Positions 23,747 through 32,996 of a stretch of 44,163 nucleotides of DNA are shown in pieces. The stretch is taken from contig JAFAGN010000202.1 of assembly GCA_023422695.1 (NCBI GenBank), positions 1 through 44,163 of the forward strand. Direction: 5' to 3'. Origin of the DNA: Pseudomonadota bacterium (GTDB lineage: Bacteria > Pseudomonadota > Alphaproteobacteria > Sphingomonadales > Sphingomonadaceae). Positions within the stretch are counted from its first letter, which is position 1, and each line of letters opens with the position of its first letter. Made by a program: the position numbers and the translations under genes. A model generated the notes under the pieces. The model had not been told where the DNA came from. It ran no database searches and was given only the letters and a program-made list of their open reading frames with translations.

Positions 23747-25083
23747 GCCAGCGCCACGATCACCAGCCACGGTACCCCGGCGATCACCGCGGTCTGCCAA
23801 AAGTCGCTGTCGAGCGCCATCGTCACCGCAATCGCGGCGAGCAACGCCAGCCCCAACAGCTGGGCATAGGGGAAAAAAGGCATCTGTACGGGCAGATCGG
23901 CGGCGCGGTGCTGGCGCCGGAACCGCAAGTGACTGACCAGAATCGTGCTCCACACCAGCAACCCGCCGAACAGCGTGATCCCGAACAGATAATTATAGGC
24001 GAGCGGGGTCAGGATCGACACCGACGCCGCCGCGAGGATGCAGACGCCGGTCAGCAGCGTCGCGCGCATCGGCACCTTTTGCGCGTTCAGTTCGCCCAGC
24101 GCACGCGGCGCATAGCCGCCGCGGGCGAGCGAGAACAACATGCGCGATCCCATATAGATGCTGGTGTTCATCGCCGAGAGCGCCGCCGACGCGACGACAA
24201 AGTTCATCACCCCCGCCGCATAGGGAATGCCTGCGCTGGCGAACATCTTCACGAACGGGCTTTCGGTGACGACCTTGGCGCCCGATTCGGTCCACGGCAG
24301 AAAGGCGACGATGATGAACAGCGCGAGAATGTAGAAGAGGAACAACCGCGCCGCCATCGTGCGCAGCGCTGCAGGGATCGCGGTTTTCGGATCCTTTGCC
24401 TCGCTGGCGGTGCCGACGACAAATTCCAGCCCCATGAAGGAAAACAGCGCCATCAGCACCGCCATCCACACCCCCGAAAAACCGTTGGGGAAAAAGCCGC
24501 CGGCCAGACCGGTGACATTGTGCAGGCCCACCGGGTCGCCGACGATGCCGAAAATGCGCGACAGGCCGACCATGATGAACCCGACGATCGCCGACACCTT
24601 GATGACGGTCAGCCAATATTCGACCGACCCGAAATTATGCACCGCGCGGGTGTTCACCCACACGACAACCGCGGCGCTGCCGATCGCCCACATCCACACC
24701 GGCGTGTCGGGGTACCACCAGGTCATATAGATGCCGACCGCAACCGCCTCGCTGCCGATCAGCAGCACCTGCTGGATCCAGTAGGTATAGCGGACGATGA
24801 AGCCCATCATCGGGCCAAGGTAGATTTCGGCATAGGTGCCGAACGATCCGGCGGTCGGGTGGACGACCGCCATTTCGGACAGGCTGAACACCATGATCAC
24901 CGCGATCAGCGCCGCGATGGCATAGCTGACGAGCACCGCAGGCCCGGCATAGCCGATCGCGATGCCCGACCCCATGAACAGCCCGGTGCCGATCGCACCG
25001 CCCAGGCCGATCATGATGATCTGCGCCTTGGTCAACCCGCGCTCAAGCCCGCCCTCGCGGTCCATCAAGGCCTGTTCGTCCAT
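23698..25083 (-). CDS. APC/AAT-family amino-acid permease
   Basis: A 461-residue inner-membrane amino-acid transporter with about twelve transmembrane helices. The AAT signature GLTKAQIIMIGLGGAIGTGLFMGSG is near residue 15 and SFMGLEFVVGTASEAKDP near 225. The ATG at 25083 is preferred over ATG at 25089 because GGGGGA sits 6 bases upstream of the former but abuts the latter. It lies 22 bases after kynureninase in the same operon, so kynurenine, tryptophan or another aromatic amino acid is the likely substrate. Its 3' end overlaps the LysR gene tail by 49 bases on the other strand. Confidence 0.9.
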   Translation of the reverse strand: MDEQALMDREGGLERGLTKAQIIMIGLGGAIGTGLFMGSGIAIGYAGPAVLVSYAIAALIAVIMVFSLSEMAVVHPTAGSFGTYAEIYLGPMMGFIVRYTYWIQQVLLIGSEAVAVGIYMTWWYPDTPVWMWAIGSAAVVVWVNTRAVHNFGSVEYWLTVIKVSAIVGFIMVGLSRIFGIVGDPVGLHNVTGLAGGFFPNGFSGVWMAVLMALFSFMGLEFVVGTASEAKDPKTAIPAALRTMAARLFLFYILALFIIVAFLPWTESGAKVVTESPFVKMFASAGIPYAAGVMNFVVASAALSAMNTSIYMGSRMLFSLARGGYAPRALGELNAQKVPMRATLLTGVCILAAASVSILTPLAYNYLFGITLFGGLLVWSTILVSHLRFRRQHRAADLPVQMPFFPYAQLLGLALLAAIAVTMALDSDFWQTAVIAGVPWLVIVALAYFVWRRLSPGPSAKP

Positions 25084-25105
25084 CGCCATTCCCCCTGCCC
25101 TTCGA

Positions 25106-26377
25106 TTATGTGACGGCGTCGCGCGCCTGATGTTCGGGCTGTTTCCAGATATCCTGATCCATGATCGTCACCAGCCGGTCGACCGCATCCCAGACATCGG
25201 CATAACCGACATACAGCGGCGTAAAGCCGAAGCGCACCGTATCGGGAGCACGGAAGTCACCGATCACCCCGGCGGCGATCAACGCGCGCATGATCGGATA
25301 ACCGTCGGCGTGCGCAAACGACACCTGACTGCCGCGCTCGGCGGCCGCGCGCGGTGACGCCAGGGCAAAACCATGCCCCGCACACCGCTGTTCGACCAGC
25401 CGGATGAACAGGTCGGTCAGCGCCATCGATTTGGCACGGATCACCGCCATGTCGACCTGCAGATGAATATCGAGCCCGGTTTCGACGAGCGCCATCGACA
25501 GGATCGGCTGTGTCCCGATCAGAAACTGGCGCAGCCCCGGTTCCGGACGGTAACCCGGTTCGAAGGCAAAGGGCGCAGCATGGCCCCACCACCCGGTGAC
25601 CGGCTGCAGCGCCCGTCCCTGATGCCGCTTGGCCGCAAACAGGAAGGCGGGCGAGCCGGGGCCGCCGTTCAGATATTTATAGGTGCAGCCGACCGCAAAG
25701 TCGGCGCCCGCGCCGTTCAGGTCGACCGGCATCGCCCCCGCGCTGTGGCACAGGTCCCAGATCGCGAGCGCCCCTGCGGCGTGGGCGCGCGCGGTGATCG
25801 CCGCCATGTCGTGGACATGCCCGCTCTTGTAATGGACATGGGTGATCGCGACGGCGACGGTGTTTTCGTCGATCGCGCCCACAATCTCGTCCTTTTCGCA
25901 CAGGCGCACCGTCACGCGTCCGCCGGTCGCCGCGGCGACACCCTCGGCGATATAATTGTTGGTCGGGAAGTTGCTGCCTTCAAGGATCAGTACGCTGCGG
26001 TCGGGCCGCATCGCCACCGCCGCCGACAACACCTTGAACAGATTCTGGCTGGTCGAATCGCAGACGATGACTTCGCCCGCGTCAGCGCCGATCAGCGGCG
26101 CCAGCTTGTCACCCAGCCGCTGGGGCAAATCGAACCAGCCGGCGCTGTTCCAGCTCTTGATCAGATCGGTGCCCCATTCGTGCGTCACCACCGCCTGCGC
26201 CCGACCGCTCGCCTCTTTCGGCATCGCGCCCAGCGAATTGCCGTCGAGGTAGATCATGCCGTCGGGCAGCACGAAGTGATCCCGCATCGGCGCCAGCGGA
26301 TCGGCGCGGTCCATCGCCTCGCACCAGGCGCGGTCCAGCGTTTCGGGAATTGCTATGGTAGCGGCATCAAGCGTCAT
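25106..26377 (-). CDS. kynU: Kynureninase
   Basis: A 423-residue PLP-dependent enzyme that splits kynurenine or 3-hydroxykynurenine to anthranilate or 3-hydroxyanthranilate plus alanine. Family marks include YLDGNSLGAMP near 43-53, STSQNLFK near 108-115, the cofactor-binding WDLCHSAGA (Asp208) and the Schiff-base Lys234 in CTYKYLNGGPGSPAFLF. The ATG at 26377 overlaps the preceding aldehyde dehydrogenase gene by 11 bases. It would feed 3-hydroxyanthranilate to the main operon if 3-hydroxykynurenine is available, but no kynurenine 3-monooxygenase is seen in the window. Confidence 0.95.
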   Translation of the reverse strand: MTLDAATIAIPETLDRAWCEAMDRADPLAPMRDHFVLPDGMIYLDGNSLGAMPKEASGRAQAVVTHEWGTDLIKSWNSAGWFDLPQRLGDKLAPLIGADAGEVIVCDSTSQNLFKVLSAAVAMRPDRSVLILEGSNFPTNNYIAEGVAAATGGRVTVRLCEKDEIVGAIDENTVAVAITHVHYKSGHVHDMAAITARAHAAGALAIWDLCHSAGAMPVDLNGAGADFAVGCTYKYLNGGPGSPAFLFAAKRHQGRALQPVTGWWGHAAPFAFEPGYRPEPGLRQFLIGTQPILSMALVETGLDIHLQVDMAVIRAKSMALTDLFIRLVEQRCAGHGFALASPRAAAERGSQVSFAHADGYPIMRALIAAGVIGDFRAPDTVRFGFTPLYVGYADVWDAVDRLVTIMDQDIWKQPEHQARDAVT

Positions 26378-27809
26378 GGAAACATATCACCTTTGTCTGG
26401 GACATTTCGCGCATCGCAAAGCGCACGCCCTCGCGTCCCATATTGCCCCGTCCCGCGCCGCCGAACGGCATGGCGTCGAGCCGGTAGTCGGTTGAATCGT
26501 TGATCATCACCCCGGCGACCCGCAAGCGCTGCGCCGCATGGCGTGCGTGGCGGATCGATTCGGTGAAGATCGCGGCGTGGATGGCATAATCGGCGCGGTT
26601 CGCCGCGTCGATGGCGGCGTCGAGGTCGGTGAAGCGAAACAGGCTGGCGACCGGTCCAAAGGCTTCATGACAGGCGACGCGGGCATCGTCGGCGACATCC
26701 GCGAGCAAGGTCGGACGCACCAGTGTTCCCGCCCGCTCGCCGCCCGCCAGCAAGGTGGCGCCCTGCGCCACCGCCTCTGCCGTCCACGCTACAATCCGTT
26801 CGGCCTGCTCGGCACTGATCATCGGCCCGATGTCGGTGGCGGGATCGCTTGGATCGCCGACGCGCAGGCCGCGTACCCGCGCGACCAGCGCGTCGCGAAA
26901 GGCGTCATGCACCGCGTCGTGGACATAGATGCGCTGCACCCCGATGCAATTCTGCCCCGACGCGCCAAAGGCGCCCGCGACGCACGCGTCAGCGGCCTTT
27001 GCGACGTCTGCATCGTCCATGACGATGACCGGGCCATTGCCACCGAGCTCCATCGCCAACCGCTTGATCCCCGCCGCGCGCGCAATCGCCTGACCGACAT
27101 CGGCGCCACCGGTAAAGCTGACCATCGCGACATCGCCATGCCCTGTCAGCGCGTCGCCGAAATCGCGGCCGCGTCCGGTCAGCACCTGCAAGGCCTCGCC
27201 AGGCAGGCCCGCGGCGAGCAGCAACCGCACCAGCATGATCGCGACGAGCGGCGCCTGCTCGGCCGGTTTCAGCACCACTGCGTTGCCCGCGCCCAGCGCC
27301 GGGCCAAGCTTGTGACAAATCAGGTTGAGCGGATCGTTGAACGGCGTGATCGCCGCGATGACGCCCAGCGGTTCATGGACATAATAGCCCGACCGCGCCT
27401 CGCCGCCCGGGAAGCTGTCGAAAGCGATCGTCTCGCCCGCTAACCGCGTCGCTTCTTCGGCCGACAGGCGCAGCGTGTTGACCGCGCGCGCCACCTCGCG
27501 CGTGGCGCTGCGGATCGGCTTGCCCGTCTCAGCGGTGATCGCCGCGGCGAAGCGTGCTGCATCGCGTTCCAGCGCCTGTGCCGCATCGTGCAGGATGCGC
27601 GCGCGGGCGCCGGTCGATAGCTTGCGCATCGCCTCTGCGCCCCGCACCGCGCTCGCCACCGCCCGATCGACATGGCCCGCGTCGGCGCAGGCAACCTCGG
27701 CCAGCGCCTCCCCCGACCACGGATTGACGATCGCCATCGTCGCCATTGCCGCTTCCCAGCGGCCGTCGATCAACAGCGACCGGCCGCTGTCGAACGCGAC
27801 ATGCATCAT
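26367..27809 (-). CDS. Aldehyde dehydrogenase (lactaldehyde/PhnY-like branch)
   Basis: A 480-residue NAD(P)-dependent aldehyde dehydrogenase. Catalytic residues are Asn158 (TPFNDPLNL), Glu254 (MELGGNGPV) and Cys288 (GASGQNCIGVQR). The FNDPLNL...CHKLGPALGAGNAVVLKP segment is typical of the lactaldehyde/phosphonoacetaldehyde dehydrogenase branch and differs from the semialdehyde dehydrogenase at 12745-14223. It starts with ATG at 27809, overlapping the ThDP enzyme gene by 4 bases, so it probably oxidises the aldehyde that enzyme makes. It runs into kynureninase with an 11-base overlap. Confidence 0.88.
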   Translation of the reverse strand: MMHVAFDSGRSLLIDGRWEAAMATMAIVNPWSGEALAEVACADAGHVDRAVASAVRGAEAMRKLSTGARARILHDAAQALERDAARFAAAITAETGKPIRSATREVARAVNTLRLSAEEATRLAGETIAFDSFPGGEARSGYYVHEPLGVIAAITPFNDPLNLICHKLGPALGAGNAVVLKPAEQAPLVAIMLVRLLLAAGLPGEALQVLTGRGRDFGDALTGHGDVAMVSFTGGADVGQAIARAAGIKRLAMELGGNGPVIVMDDADVAKAADACVAGAFGASGQNCIGVQRIYVHDAVHDAFRDALVARVRGLRVGDPSDPATDIGPMISAEQAERIVAWTAEAVAQGATLLAGGERAGTLVRPTLLADVADDARVACHEAFGPVASLFRFTDLDAAIDAANRADYAIHAAIFTESIRHARHAAQRLRVAGVMINDSTDYRLDAMPFGGAGRGNMGREGVRFAMREMSQTKVICFHDA

Positions 27810-29434
27810 GGTTTGTCCTTGCGCAGGACCAGGCCGTCATATTCGCGGCTGTCGAGCAATGCTTCGACGATGACCGGGCCGTCGGCGGCAAAGCCGGCCT
27901 TCAGCGCGGCGCGAAATTCCGCCGGATCGCGCGCGACGGTCACCGGAACCCCGAACAACGACGGCCCGCCGATCGTCCCTTCGGCACGCACCGGGGTGCC
28001 ATAAATCGGGTTCGACTTTTTTTCCTGCTTGATGCGGATCAGCGCGAGGTCGTTGTCGGTAAAGATGACGATGACCAGCGGCAGCTTTTCGCGCACTGCG
28101 GTCGCCAGTTCGCCCGCGGTCATCAGGAAACCGCCATCGCCCAGCACGCAGCAGACCGGCGTGTCCGGACGGCAAAGCTTGGCCGCGATCGCCGCGGGCA
28201 GGCCGAAACCCATCGCCGACCAGCCGTTGGTCATGATCTGGGTCCCCGGCTGGGGCGTGCGCCAATGCTGGCCGATCAGATGCGTATGCGCCCCGACATC
28301 GCAGGTCATGATGCCGTCGTCGGGCAACATGTCGCGCAGCACATCGAGCGCGGCGCAGGGACCAAAGGCGCCCTCGCGCCCCGCCAGTTTCGCGAACATC
28401 GCGTCCTTGCGCGCGGCGAGCGCGGCCAGATCCCAATCCTTGGTATCGGCGGGCAGCGCGAGCAGTGCATCAAGCGTCGGTGCGATCGCCCCGACCGCGT
28501 CGGCGACGAGCGGGTGCACCCCGGTGTCGATATCAGCGGGCGCGAGGTCGATGCTGGCGAGCGCCAGCCCGTCGCGCATCCAGCTTTCATAGTTGAATTC
28601 GATCGGATCATAACCGACCGCGACGACCAGATCGGCCTCGGCATGGGTTTCGCCCACCATGTCGGACAGCGCGTGGAACAGCACCCCGGCGTAATTGGGG
28701 TGGGTTTCCGGCACCATGCCCTTGGCCATCGGGGTCAGCAGCACCGGCAAACCAAAGCGTTCGGCAAGCGCCACGATCTGCTTCTGCACCCGTGCGTGAA
28801 CGGCACCCAGCCCGATCGCCAGCACCGGCTTGCGCGCCGCGCCAAAAGCCGCGACCAGCGCGGCAATATCGGCGTCGCTCGCTGCAGATACCGGATCGGC
28901 CGCGACCTGCCCGATCGGCGCCTCATCAACCGCCACCGCGCTCATTCCCTGCGGCAGCCCGACATGCACGGCGCCCGGACGCCCCGACAGCGCGATCCGC
29001 GCCGCCTCGGCGAGCGTGTCGACCGCCGTATCGGCCTCGATCCGCATCGTCGCCTTGGTCAGCGGCGCGAACAGCGCCTGATGATCGATGCCCATCTGGA
29101 TCGTGCGATTGCGCCAGGGCGCCGGCATTTCGTCGGTCAGCGCGATCATCGGCGAGCGGTCGAGCGTCGCGCCGCCGACGCCTGTGGCCAGATTGGTCGC
29201 GCCCGGTCCAAAGGTTCCGAAACAAACGCCGGGCACCCCGGTCAGGCGTCCACAGACGTCGGCCATGAAGCCCGCGCCGCCTTCGTGGCTGGCGAGCACA
29301 AAGTCGATGCCGTCGGTGGTACGGATCGCCTCCATATAATCGACCCAGCCGCCGCTCGGCACGCCAAAGACATGGCGCACCCCCATATCGCGGAGCGCCG
29401 CAACGACATTGCGGGCCACATTGGTCGATTTCAT
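27806..29434 (-). CDS. Thiamine-diphosphate-dependent enzyme (acetolactate synthase/decarboxylase family)
   Basis: A 542-residue enzyme of the POX/acetolactate synthase/benzoylformate decarboxylase superfamily. It has the catalytic Glu51 (ASHEGGAGFMADV), the FGPGATNLATGVG loop and the exact ThDP motif GDG at 432-434 with Asn461 (26 residues between). I cannot tell lyase, ligase or decarboxylase from sequence. The ATG at 29434 follows a good GAAGGA site, making it the first gene of an operon with an aldehyde dehydrogenase, kynureninase and amino-acid permease. Decarboxylation of a 2-oxo acid to an aldehyde, then oxidation, is the simplest joint role. Confidence 0.88.
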   Translation of the reverse strand: MKSTNVARNVVAALRDMGVRHVFGVPSGGWVDYMEAIRTTDGIDFVLASHEGGAGFMADVCGRLTGVPGVCFGTFGPGATNLATGVGGATLDRSPMIALTDEMPAPWRNRTIQMGIDHQALFAPLTKATMRIEADTAVDTLAEAARIALSGRPGAVHVGLPQGMSAVAVDEAPIGQVAADPVSAASDADIAALVAAFGAARKPVLAIGLGAVHARVQKQIVALAERFGLPVLLTPMAKGMVPETHPNYAGVLFHALSDMVGETHAEADLVVAVGYDPIEFNYESWMRDGLALASIDLAPADIDTGVHPLVADAVGAIAPTLDALLALPADTKDWDLAALAARKDAMFAKLAGREGAFGPCAALDVLRDMLPDDGIMTCDVGAHTHLIGQHWRTPQPGTQIMTNGWSAMGFGLPAAIAAKLCRPDTPVCCVLGDGGFLMTAGELATAVREKLPLVIVIFTDNDLALIRIKQEKKSNPIYGTPVRAEGTIGGPSLFGVPVTVARDPAEFRAALKAGFAADGPVIVEALLDSREYDGLVLRKDKP

Positions 29435-29545
29435 GCGCGATCCTTCAAACAGAGCCAGTCTCTGCAACCGGCCTAGGCTTGCCTGTCATAAACAAATAAT
29501 ACCGAATGGCCGCGCCGATATATTCCGGAAGTTATATAGGACGGA
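29435..29545 (-). promoter_or_regulatory. Control region of the ThDP-ALDH-kynU-permease operon
   Basis: 111 bases between the FAH gene stop and the ThDP gene start. It holds an interrupted palindrome ATATA-N10-TATAT at 29518-29537 centred on TTCCGGAA, plus an AT-rich stretch CATAAACAAATAATACCG at 29488-29505. It is a plausible operator and promoter area. The sequence does not clearly match the palindrome near the ACMSD gene, so common regulation is unproven. Confidence 0.35.
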
Positions 29546-30229
29546 TCAGATGAAGCGGTTGGCGATGCTGCCGAGGCCGTCGATGCCGCCCGTCACGCGG
29601 TCGCCGGCGCCGATCCGGCCGACCCCCGCCGGGGTGCCGGTGTAGATCAGATCACCCGCCCGCAGTGCGACGTAGGTCGACAGTTCGGCGATGATGTCCG
29701 CCACCGGCCAGATCATATCGGCAATGTCGCCGTCCTGACGCAGCTCGTCGTTGACCGACAGCCAGATGCGCGCCGCGGTGGGATGGCCGACGTCGGCCAC
29801 CGGGCGGATCGGCGACAGGACCGCGCTATGGTCGAAACCCTTGGCCATGTCCCATGGCCGCCCGCCCGCCTTGGCATCGGCCTGCAAATCGCGGCGGGTC
29901 AGATCGTTACCGACCGCATAACCAAACACCGCCGCCAGCGCGTCATCTTCGCCGATATTGGCGCCGCCGCTGCCCAGCGCCACGACCAGTTCGATCTCGT
30001 GATGCAGGTTGCTGGTGCGCGGCGGCATCGCAATGTCGGCGGTTCCGGCGACGATCGCATCGGCGGGTTTGGAAAAGAAAAAGGGCGGCTCACGATCGGG
30101 ATCGCCGCCCATTTCCCGCGCGTGGTCGGCGTAATTCTTTCCGACGCAAAAGATGCGCCGGACCGGAAACCGCTGATCGCTCCCGGCGATTTCGGCGGAC
30201 GGGCGATCAATCGGGAAAACGGGATTCAT
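29546..30229 (-). CDS. FAH-family hydrolase/isomerase (fumarylpyruvate hydrolase-like)
   Basis: A 227-residue single-domain member of the fumarylacetoacetate hydrolase family. IFCVGKNYADHAREMG is near residue 26, metal ligands are in LHHEIELVVALG, followed by VGNDLTRRD and IYTGTPAGVGRI. Length and motifs resemble NagK-type fumarylpyruvate hydrolases and acylpyruvases. Unlike the FAH protein at 18142-19209 it has no signal peptide. The ATG at 30229 lies 18 bases after the lipoprotein gene, so it is the last gene of the TonB-receptor operon. It could hydrolyse an acylpyruvate formed after ring cleavage. Confidence 0.85.
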   Translation of the reverse strand: MNPVFPIDRPSAEIAGSDQRFPVRRIFCVGKNYADHAREMGGDPDREPPFFFSKPADAIVAGTADIAMPPRTSNLHHEIELVVALGSGGANIGEDDALAAVFGYAVGNDLTRRDLQADAKAGGRPWDMAKGFDHSAVLSPIRPVADVGHPTAARIWLSVNDELRQDGDIADMIWPVADIIAELSTYVALRAGDLIYTGTPAGVGRIGAGDRVTGGIDGLGSIANRFI

Positions 30230-30247
30230 GATACGCCCTTTGCTGTT

Positions 30248-31165
30248 TCAGACCGGCGGATAGAGCACCGCGCGGCACTTGCCCAGATCGGCGCCGTCGA
30301 TACCGCTTTGCTTATCGGCGTTCCACGGGCTGCCCATCTTGTCCTCGGGCCGATACCAAAAGCCGTAGAGCTTGTCGTTCGCGGCAACCAGCGTCGCTGC
30401 GCCAATGCTGCCCTCTTCCTCGGAGAACCAGGCAAGCCGCATGATCCGGCCAAAGATGGTACCGCGCAGCGTGCCGAGGCCATCATTGTAGCACCCCAAT
30501 ATCTCGTTGCCGCGCTGGCGTAGCATGATCGGCCCGTATTCATGGCTATAGACCCCGCCGACGTCCGCCACCGCCGCGGCGCCGCGTTGTTCGACGTCGC
30601 CGATGATCGCGACATCGGACAAGCGCGTCGCGCCGCTGCCCGCCCAATTGCTGTCGATGCGCAGGCGCAGCCAGCGGGCGCGGCTTTCTTTCGGCAGTTT
30701 GACGGTGGTCTGCGCATCGGCCTTGGCCTCGCCATCGACCAGCAGTTCGAACGGCCCGTCGGGTCCGGTCGTCGATCCAAGCAGCGCAAAGCGCCGCACC
30801 GGTGACCCTTCCGCGGTTTGCGACATCGACCCGTCCTCGCGCACCACCGGCTCGAACCGGCTGTCGATCACCACCGCGTTGATCTTGCCATTACCCGCCA
30901 GTTCGAAATTGAGCGTGTGCGGAAAGCGGATCGTCTTTTCGGACAGCCAGCCATAGGCGGGGCCGCCATCGACCAGGTTGATCGTATAGGTCGACCAATG
31001 CCGCTTCGCCTCACCCGCTTCGGCTTCGGCGATGCCGCCCCAGCTGATGTGCAGGATGTTGTTCCCGGCCGGTTCGGCGGGCTTCTCCGCCACCTTTTCT
31101 GCGGGCGCGCCCGAGCATCCGGCGAGGAGCAATGCTCCCGCCAACGCAACCTTCCATTCATGCAT
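30248..31165 (-). CDS. Lipoprotein of unknown function
   Basis: A 305-residue protein with a lipoprotein signal (ALAGALLLAGCSG, lipidated Cys17), so it is attached to a membrane facing the periplasm or cell surface. The mature part looks like beta-sandwich or discoidin-like carbohydrate-binding modules (TINLVDGGPAYGWLSEKTIRFPHTLNFEL, later RWLRLRIDSNWAGSGATRLSDVAIIGD). No catalytic motif is recognised. AAGGA lies 8 bases before ATG at 31165. It follows the LVIVD protein gene by 23 bases. It may assist substrate capture with the TonB receptor. Confidence 0.75.
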   Translation of the reverse strand: MHEWKVALAGALLLAGCSGAPAEKVAEKPAEPAGNNILHISWGGIAEAEAGEAKRHWSTYTINLVDGGPAYGWLSEKTIRFPHTLNFELAGNGKINAVVIDSRFEPVVREDGSMSQTAEGSPVRRFALLGSTTGPDGPFELLVDGEAKADAQTTVKLPKESRARWLRLRIDSNWAGSGATRLSDVAIIGDVEQRGAAAVADVGGVYSHEYGPIMLRQRGNEILGCYNDGLGTLRGTIFGRIMRLAWFSEEEGSIGAATLVAANDKLYGFWYRPEDKMGSPWNADKQSGIDGADLGKCRAVLYPPV

Positions 31166-31188
31166 GGTTTCAGTCCTTCAAGATCGAC

Positions 31189-32946
31189 CTAGTGACGGTC
31201 GGGCCAGATTTTCTTCGGCGCAGCGAGACGCGGCTTGCCAAGCAGCGGGCTCGACAGCGCGTAAACGCCATTGACCGAAAAGGCCCAGATGATGTTGCGG
31301 TCATATTCGGTGAACACCGCAAAGGTCGAATTTCCGAACGTATATTCGGGCAGTTCGTCCTTGGTCGGGAAACGCGGGACGAAATAGCCCGCAATGCTGG
31401 GCTTCGCCGGATTCTTCACATCGAAAATCTGGATCCCGGCGTTGTAGAACGCATAGATGGCAAGACCCTGGCGTCCGCCCTCGGGCTGCCCCAGCCCCCC
31501 CGACCGTTTCGGCCCGAAACTGCCGCGCCGCTGACAGAAATCGGTGAAGGACGCGCCCGGCGGCGGTACCGGACGCGGGAATTTTGCCGCGACTTTCGGA
31601 TGCGCCGGATCGCGGACGTCGATCGAGAAAATATCCTTGAACGGCTCGTAACAATTCTCGTTCATCGGATAACCGTTCGAGAACACAAAGCCGGTGCGAT
31701 CATATTGGCTGACATCGACATTGTCGAATTCGGTTCCGGCGTAGCTGGGCGGTACGCTAAGGTGAGCGAGCGTCTTTGGCTTGGCGGGATCGGCAAGGTC
31801 GAAGGTGTAAAAGCCCAGCCCGCCCATACCGCCAAAACCGATCCGGCCGCCTTTTTCGATCGGCCTGGTCAGCACGATTGGATTGCGCGATCCCATCCAG
31901 CTGGTGCGGTTGCCCGCGCGCGGGTTGGCCAGATAGGCCGCCTCGCTGGCCTTGTCGCCCAGCCGCTGTCCCGGGACGCTGATCTGCGACACGAATTTGG
32001 GGTTGGCGGGATCGCCCATGTCCCAGACCTGATAGCCCGGCGAATAAAGATAGTCGGGATATTCGGTCAGCGCGTAACTGTCGTCGGGCGCCGCCGACAA
32101 CAGCATATATTTGCCGCCCCACCACGTCACCGCATCGAGCGCGCCCGATCCCTGCTGCTGGCCGATCGGTGCATCGGGATGCTGGTAGTCGGTGGTGCGC
32201 GTTGCGATCAGGTCCCATTTGTCCGGGGTCGGACCGTTCATCACAAAGACCTTGAAGCCCTTGAGCGAATTATAGTTGCGCTGCGCCGCAACCTTGTCGG
32301 GCTGGCGCAGCTTGTCGTCCATCAGGCCAAAGCGCCCGATTTCGTAGGACGCGACCAGCACATTGCGCTGGAGCTTCTTGTTCCACGCGATGGTGACGCC
32401 GCCGAAATAGTCGGTGACCGCCGATGCGTCCCAATCCTCGCCGGACCCCTTGCTGCCCCACACACCGCCCTGCGACCACACGACCTTGGCCTTGCGCGGA
32501 TCGGTGACATCCAGGATCCGCAGATAGTCGCGGTCATGGGTATAGAGGTACCGCTTGCCGCCGAAATCGACGACGCTGGCCCAAGCATGCCACGGCGACG
32601 TCACGCCGGGGTAGAAAGCGATGACCTCGACATTTTTGGCGTAGCTGTTCTGGTCCCAATGATCGAGCTGGCCAGCGAAACTGGGCGCATTGGTGGTCAG
32701 CGGGGTCGCAACCGGGTGGCGGAATGCGCCGGTCGCCGGGTCCATGCCATAATCGGCGTCGGGCTTCGGCGGCGCTGGCGGATTTTCCGGCGTCGCCTGA
32801 TGCCATGCCTTCAGCTGGGGATCGACGATGTTGACCGGGCCGGCAGACGCCCCGCTCTCGCCGCTCGCCGCCGTCAGCGCGGTGGCATAGAGCAGCCCCG
32901 CGATGATTGCCGCGCCGCCGCCGATGATCCGATATGCGCGCTTCAT
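31189..32946 (-). CDS. Exported LVIVD-repeat beta-propeller protein
   Basis: A 585-residue protein with an N-terminal signal or anchor helix (YRIIGGGAAIIAGLLYATALTAA). It has repeated LVIVD-type blades: YLRILDVTDPRKAKV, GYQVWDMGDPANPKFV, GFYTFDLADPAKPKTL, FSIDVRDPAHPKVA and GIQIFDVKNPAKPSIA. Such proteins are secreted or periplasmic propellers of largely unknown role. The ATG at 32946 has an AGGAGG site 7 bases upstream; a longer upstream frame overlaps the TonB receptor gene and is rejected. It is the second gene after the receptor (50-base gap), suggesting joint action in uptake or surface binding. Confidence 0.82.
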   Translation of the reverse strand: MKRAYRIIGGGAAIIAGLLYATALTAASGESGASAGPVNIVDPQLKAWHQATPENPPAPPKPDADYGMDPATGAFRHPVATPLTTNAPSFAGQLDHWDQNSYAKNVEVIAFYPGVTSPWHAWASVVDFGGKRYLYTHDRDYLRILDVTDPRKAKVVWSQGGVWGSKGSGEDWDASAVTDYFGGVTIAWNKKLQRNVLVASYEIGRFGLMDDKLRQPDKVAAQRNYNSLKGFKVFVMNGPTPDKWDLIATRTTDYQHPDAPIGQQQGSGALDAVTWWGGKYMLLSAAPDDSYALTEYPDYLYSPGYQVWDMGDPANPKFVSQISVPGQRLGDKASEAAYLANPRAGNRTSWMGSRNPIVLTRPIEKGGRIGFGGMGGLGFYTFDLADPAKPKTLAHLSVPPSYAGTEFDNVDVSQYDRTGFVFSNGYPMNENCYEPFKDIFSIDVRDPAHPKVAAKFPRPVPPPGASFTDFCQRRGSFGPKRSGGLGQPEGGRQGLAIYAFYNAGIQIFDVKNPAKPSIAGYFVPRFPTKDELPEYTFGNSTFAVFTEYDRNIIWAFSVNGVYALSSPLLGKPRLAAPKKIWPDRH

Positions 32947-32996
32947 CGGCGGCCTCCTGTCTGATCGATCCCTGGTCGCATCGCTCCGGCGCGCCG

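Noticed and set aside
23365..25113. 582-codon open frame on the plus strand
   Set aside because: It is antisense to the amino-acid permease and overlaps the LysR gene in another frame; its low-complexity charged composition marks a shadow.
27746..29476. 576-codon open frame on the plus strand
   Set aside because: It is antisense to the ThDP enzyme gene, whose GDGX26N motif makes the minus strand the coding one.
31132..32964. 610-codon open frame on the plus strand
   Set aside because: It is antisense to the LVIVD-repeat gene, which shows repeated blades and a signal peptide on the other strand.
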